From: an uncultured Prevotella sp.
GTDB lineage: Bacteria; Bacteroidota; Bacteroidia; Bacteroidales; Bacteroidaceae
DNA length: 62,562 nt
NCBI GenBank assembly: GCA_900555035.1
Contig: USJX01000005.1
Location: 1-62,562, forward strand
Reading direction: 5' to 3'
Shown: positions 60,059-62,562 of the stretch, in pieces
Position numbering within the stretch: position 1 is the stretch's first letter
How the letters are laid out: every line of letters begins with the position of its first letter
Position numbers and translations under genes: made by a program
Notes under the pieces: generated by a model
The model's database searches: none
What the model saw: only the letters and a program-made list of their open reading frames with translations
Told to the model about the DNA's origin: nothing

Positions 60059-62431
60059 ATGAAGAAAGTATTATTCTCATCACTCTTAGTTTGTGCTGCA
60101 ACTGTCCCAGTTGCGGCACAAAGCGATTTTAGCAACAACGAAGATTCGCAGTTCCGCCCACTCACCAGCAACCGCGTGAATACTGATTCCCTCGGCTCCG
60201 ACAAGGAAATTCCGAAGGGTATCAGGGTGTGGACAGTGGACGAGAGATTCGGCGACATCAAGGCTGCCGTGGTTGATACCATGCAGGCCATGTATCAGAA
60301 CACCACCTTCAACGAAGGATTGCGTGGAGAATACAACACCCTGGGCAACATGGGTACCGCACGCATCAACCGTATCTTCATCGACCGACGTAACACGCAG
60401 GGCAACTTTATGTTCACAGAACCATACGATAATATCGTTACCCCCGTGAGCGACTTCCATTTCACCAACACCTACTCGCCTATCACCAATATCACACTGA
60501 ACAGTTGCGGCGACAGGACCAATGGTGAAGACGACTTCAAGGCTATTTTTGCAGTAAATGCCAACAAGCAGCTGGGTGGCGGATTCAGATTCGACTATAA
60601 ATACGGACGTGGTTACTACGATGCCCAAAGCACTGCCCACTTTAAATACACCATGTGGACATCCTATCTGGGCGACCGTTACCAGGCGCATATCCTCTTC
60701 AGTACGAACCACCAGAAGGTGACGGAAAACGGAGGTATCACCAACGATGACTACATCAAGCATCCGGAACTGTTTACCGAAAGCTTTGCCACAAACGAAA
60801 TTCCAACCGTCTTGCAGCAAAACTGGAATCGCAACGACAACCAGCACATCTTCTTCACCCATCGCTACAACGTGGGCTTCAGCCGCAAGGTGAAGATGAC
60901 CGAAGAAGAAATAAAGGCCAAGAAATTCGCTATGGCTTCTGCCAAGGAAAATGCGGCAGAAGAGGCAAAAGACGAAGCACGCAAGAAAGCCAAGGAACAA
61001 GGCAAGGAATTTGACGAGAAGGAATTCGACAAGAACCAGAAGAAGTTCTCGGGACGCCCAGACAATGCCAAAATTGCCGGCAACGAACCTGCAAAGGAAG
61101 AGAAGAAGAACGGCAGAGACTTGACTTTAGGAGCTGGAAAGGACTTCAAGAGCGACAGCACCCGCATCGCCGTGAACGGAAAAGCCGCAGCCGACAGTCT
61201 GCTTGCCATAGAAAAGAAGAAATCGGAGGATTCCTTGTTCTATAAGTCAGAGTACGTACCTGTAACAAGCTTTATACATACGGTGCAGTTTGATAACTAC
61301 AAACGCATCTACCAGGCATACCAGACTCCACAGGATTACTATCTCAAGGAGTATTATAATGCCGGCAGACTTACAGGTGATTCCATCTACGACCAGACCA
61401 AGCACTGGCGCATCAAGAACACCCTGGCATTGGGAACGCTCGAAGGATTCAGCAAATGGGCTAAGGCAGGCTTGAAGGCATTTGCCAGCTACGACCTCCG
61501 CCACTATGAATTGCCAAACACCGAGGGCGGATTCACCAAATACAACGAACATGCACTGAGCGTGGGTGGACAACTGAGCAAAAACCAAGGCAAGACCTTG
61601 CACTATAATGTGGTAGGCGAAGTGGGATTGACAGGAGTTGACGCTGGAACCTTCGCCGTAGATGGTAACATAGATATCAACCTTCCGTTCTTGGGCGATA
61701 CCGTACAGGTAAGAGGCGATGCCTTCATCCATCACGAGAACCCTACGTTCTACTATCGCAAGTACCACGCCCGACATCTCTGGTGGGATGATGACATGAG
61801 CAAGATTATCCATACCCGACTGATGGGTACCCTGCAATTCGGCAAGACCAATACCACCCTGCGAGTAGCTGTGGATGAAATCAAGAACTACACCTACTTC
61901 TCGCAGCAGTATAGCGTAACGGATGCAGGACTCCGCACAGGCGTAACGGTAACACCTATGCAAAGCGGCGATGCCATCAATCTGCTCACGGCACAACTGC
62001 AGCAGGATTTCCAGTTTGGCATCTTCAACTGGCAGAACATGATTACCTACCAGCATACCAGCAGCAAGAGTGCCCTGCCCGTGCCCGACCTCAACGTATA
62101 TACCAACCTGTTCATCAAGTTCAAGGTGGTGAAAGTGCTCAACATCGAGCTGGGTGCAGATGCCAGATACTTCACAAGCTACGAGGCACCCGACTATTCT
62201 CCTTATATAGGACAATACACCGTGCAGGGCAATGGCGACAAGAACGTGAAGGTGGGTAACTACCCTATCGTGAATGCATACGCCAATGTACACATCAAGC
62301 ACACCCGATTCTTCGTGATGATGAGCCACCTGAATGCAGGCCAGGGCGACAAGAACTACTTCTTTACACCACATTATCCGATGAACCAGCGTGTGTTCAG
62401 AATGGGTGTAAGCTGGAACTTCTTCAACTAA
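60059..62431 (+). CDS. Putative porin with long charged insertion
   Basis: A signal peptide (LFSSLLVCAATVPVAAQ) is followed by a 770-residue chain. The alternating pattern (RFDYKYGRGYYDAQSTAHFK and others) and the final strand FRMGVSWNFFN with terminal aromatics mark an outer-membrane beta-barrel of the Bacteroidetes putative porin family. Residues about 280-390 are unlike the rest: a Lys/Glu/Ala-rich stretch (EEIKAKKFAMASAKENAAEE, KKAKEQGKEFDEKEFDKNQK) likely forming a charged helical loop. Such a loop would face the outside or the periplasm. The substrate is unknown. Confidence 0.8.
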   Translation: MKKVLFSSLLVCAATVPVAAQSDFSNNEDSQFRPLTSNRVNTDSLGSDKEIPKGIRVWTVDERFGDIKAAVVDTMQAMYQNTTFNEGLRGEYNTLGNMGTARINRIFIDRRNTQGNFMFTEPYDNIVTPVSDFHFTNTYSPITNITLNSCGDRTNGEDDFKAIFAVNANKQLGGGFRFDYKYGRGYYDAQSTAHFKYTMWTSYLGDRYQAHILFSTNHQKVTENGGITNDDYIKHPELFTESFATNEIPTVLQQNWNRNDNQHIFFTHRYNVGFSRKVKMTEEEIKAKKFAMASAKENAAEEAKDEARKKAKEQGKEFDEKEFDKNQKKFSGRPDNAKIAGNEPAKEEKKNGRDLTLGAGKDFKSDSTRIAVNGKAAADSLLAIEKKKSEDSLFYKSEYVPVTSFIHTVQFDNYKRIYQAYQTPQDYYLKEYYNAGRLTGDSIYDQTKHWRIKNTLALGTLEGFSKWAKAGLKAFASYDLRHYELPNTEGGFTKYNEHALSVGGQLSKNQGKTLHYNVVGEVGLTGVDAGTFAVDGNIDINLPFLGDTVQVRGDAFIHHENPTFYYRKYHARHLWWDDDMSKIIHTRLMGTLQFGKTNTTLRVAVDEIKNYTYFSQQYSVTDAGLRTGVTVTPMQSGDAINLLTAQLQQDFQFGIFNWQNMITYQHTSSKSALPVPDLNVYTNLFIKFKVVKVLNIELGADARYFTSYEAPDYSPYIGQYTVQGNGDKNVKVGNYPIVNAYANVHIKHTRFFVMMSHLNAGQGDKNYFFTPHYPMNQRVFRMGVSWNFFN

Positions 62432-62461
62432 GCAAGAAGCGATTTTTACAAAACATAATGA

Positions 62462-62491
62462 TTAGGAGCGGGGACGACACCTCGCTCCTAT
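62462..62491 (+). terminator. Terminator of the porin gene
   Basis: TAGGAGCGGGG pairs with its counterpart ending CGCTCCTA around a short loop, followed by TTAATTTT. Confidence 0.7.
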
Positions 62492-62562
62492 TAATTTTAA
62501 AGCAAAAAAATATGAACTATAATAATAAAAATGAATACGGTTAACGAAATTTAGCATAAATA

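Overview
The window looks like chromosomal DNA from a Bacteroidales bacterium, most likely Prevotella or Segatella (inference). Reasons: promoters repeatedly follow the Bacteroidetes pattern (TTTG, 19-20 nt, TAnnTTTG); many starts lack a strong Shine-Dalgarno; families typical of the phylum are present (DUF5686, DUF4468, Wzi-type capsule protein, putative porin, class III fructose-bisphosphatase, short Bacteroidetes-type RpoD); and there is an Rpn/PD-(D/E)XK transposase tail. I saw no rRNA, tRNA or CRISPR array.

Region 1 (1-7690) is an AT-rich accessory island. It holds the tail of an Rpn-type nuclease/transposase with hairpin repeats, a DUF4238 gene, a cluster of tiny coupled ORFs, and a restriction-modification-like module (2597-6085): a PD-(D/E)XK-like gene facing away from an HTH regulator and two adjacent C5 cytosine methyltransferases, the first closely resembling M.HaeIII. 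The divergent control region carries three copies of a GTATAG-N6-CTATAC operator and three phased GGCC sites. Downstream come a perfect 44-bp palindrome, a 23-bp tandem array, and a zeta-toxin-like gene overlapping a small partner ORF. This is the most unusual part of the window.

Region 2 (7692-12465) has surface and accessory genes: a sugar transferase, an AAA-ATPase/nuclease of the repeated Bacteroidetes type, a lipocalin-like lipoprotein and a Wzi-like outer-membrane protein. Region 3 (12940-25017) has a TolC-MacA-MacB export operon, kdsB, tilS, a MORN-GH25 protein, the primary sigma factor and DUF5686.

Region 4 (25109-45000) has AddAB recombination genes, a second short sigma factor, an AraC-type HTH facing a sulfatase/LTA-synthase-like protein with PAP2, glnS, DedA, manC, a xylulokinase, two winged-helix proteins and aspS. 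Region 5 (44744-62562) has a minus-strand envelope-stress-like cluster (L,D-transpeptidase, ECF sigma, membrane protein, Spy-like protein), galE, class III fbp, YhcH, YitT, a phosphoribosyltransferase, a U32 peptidase, metA, and a final group with a coiled-coil DUF4468 protein, a small membrane protein and a large porin.

Two structural habits recur outside coding sequence. First, short tandem duplications of 14-23 bp lie on or just after stop codons of several unrelated genes. Second, terminators are packed against or inside the next gene's promoter, most clearly at kdsB, manC and aspS. All family names come from reading the translated sequence; no database search was run.
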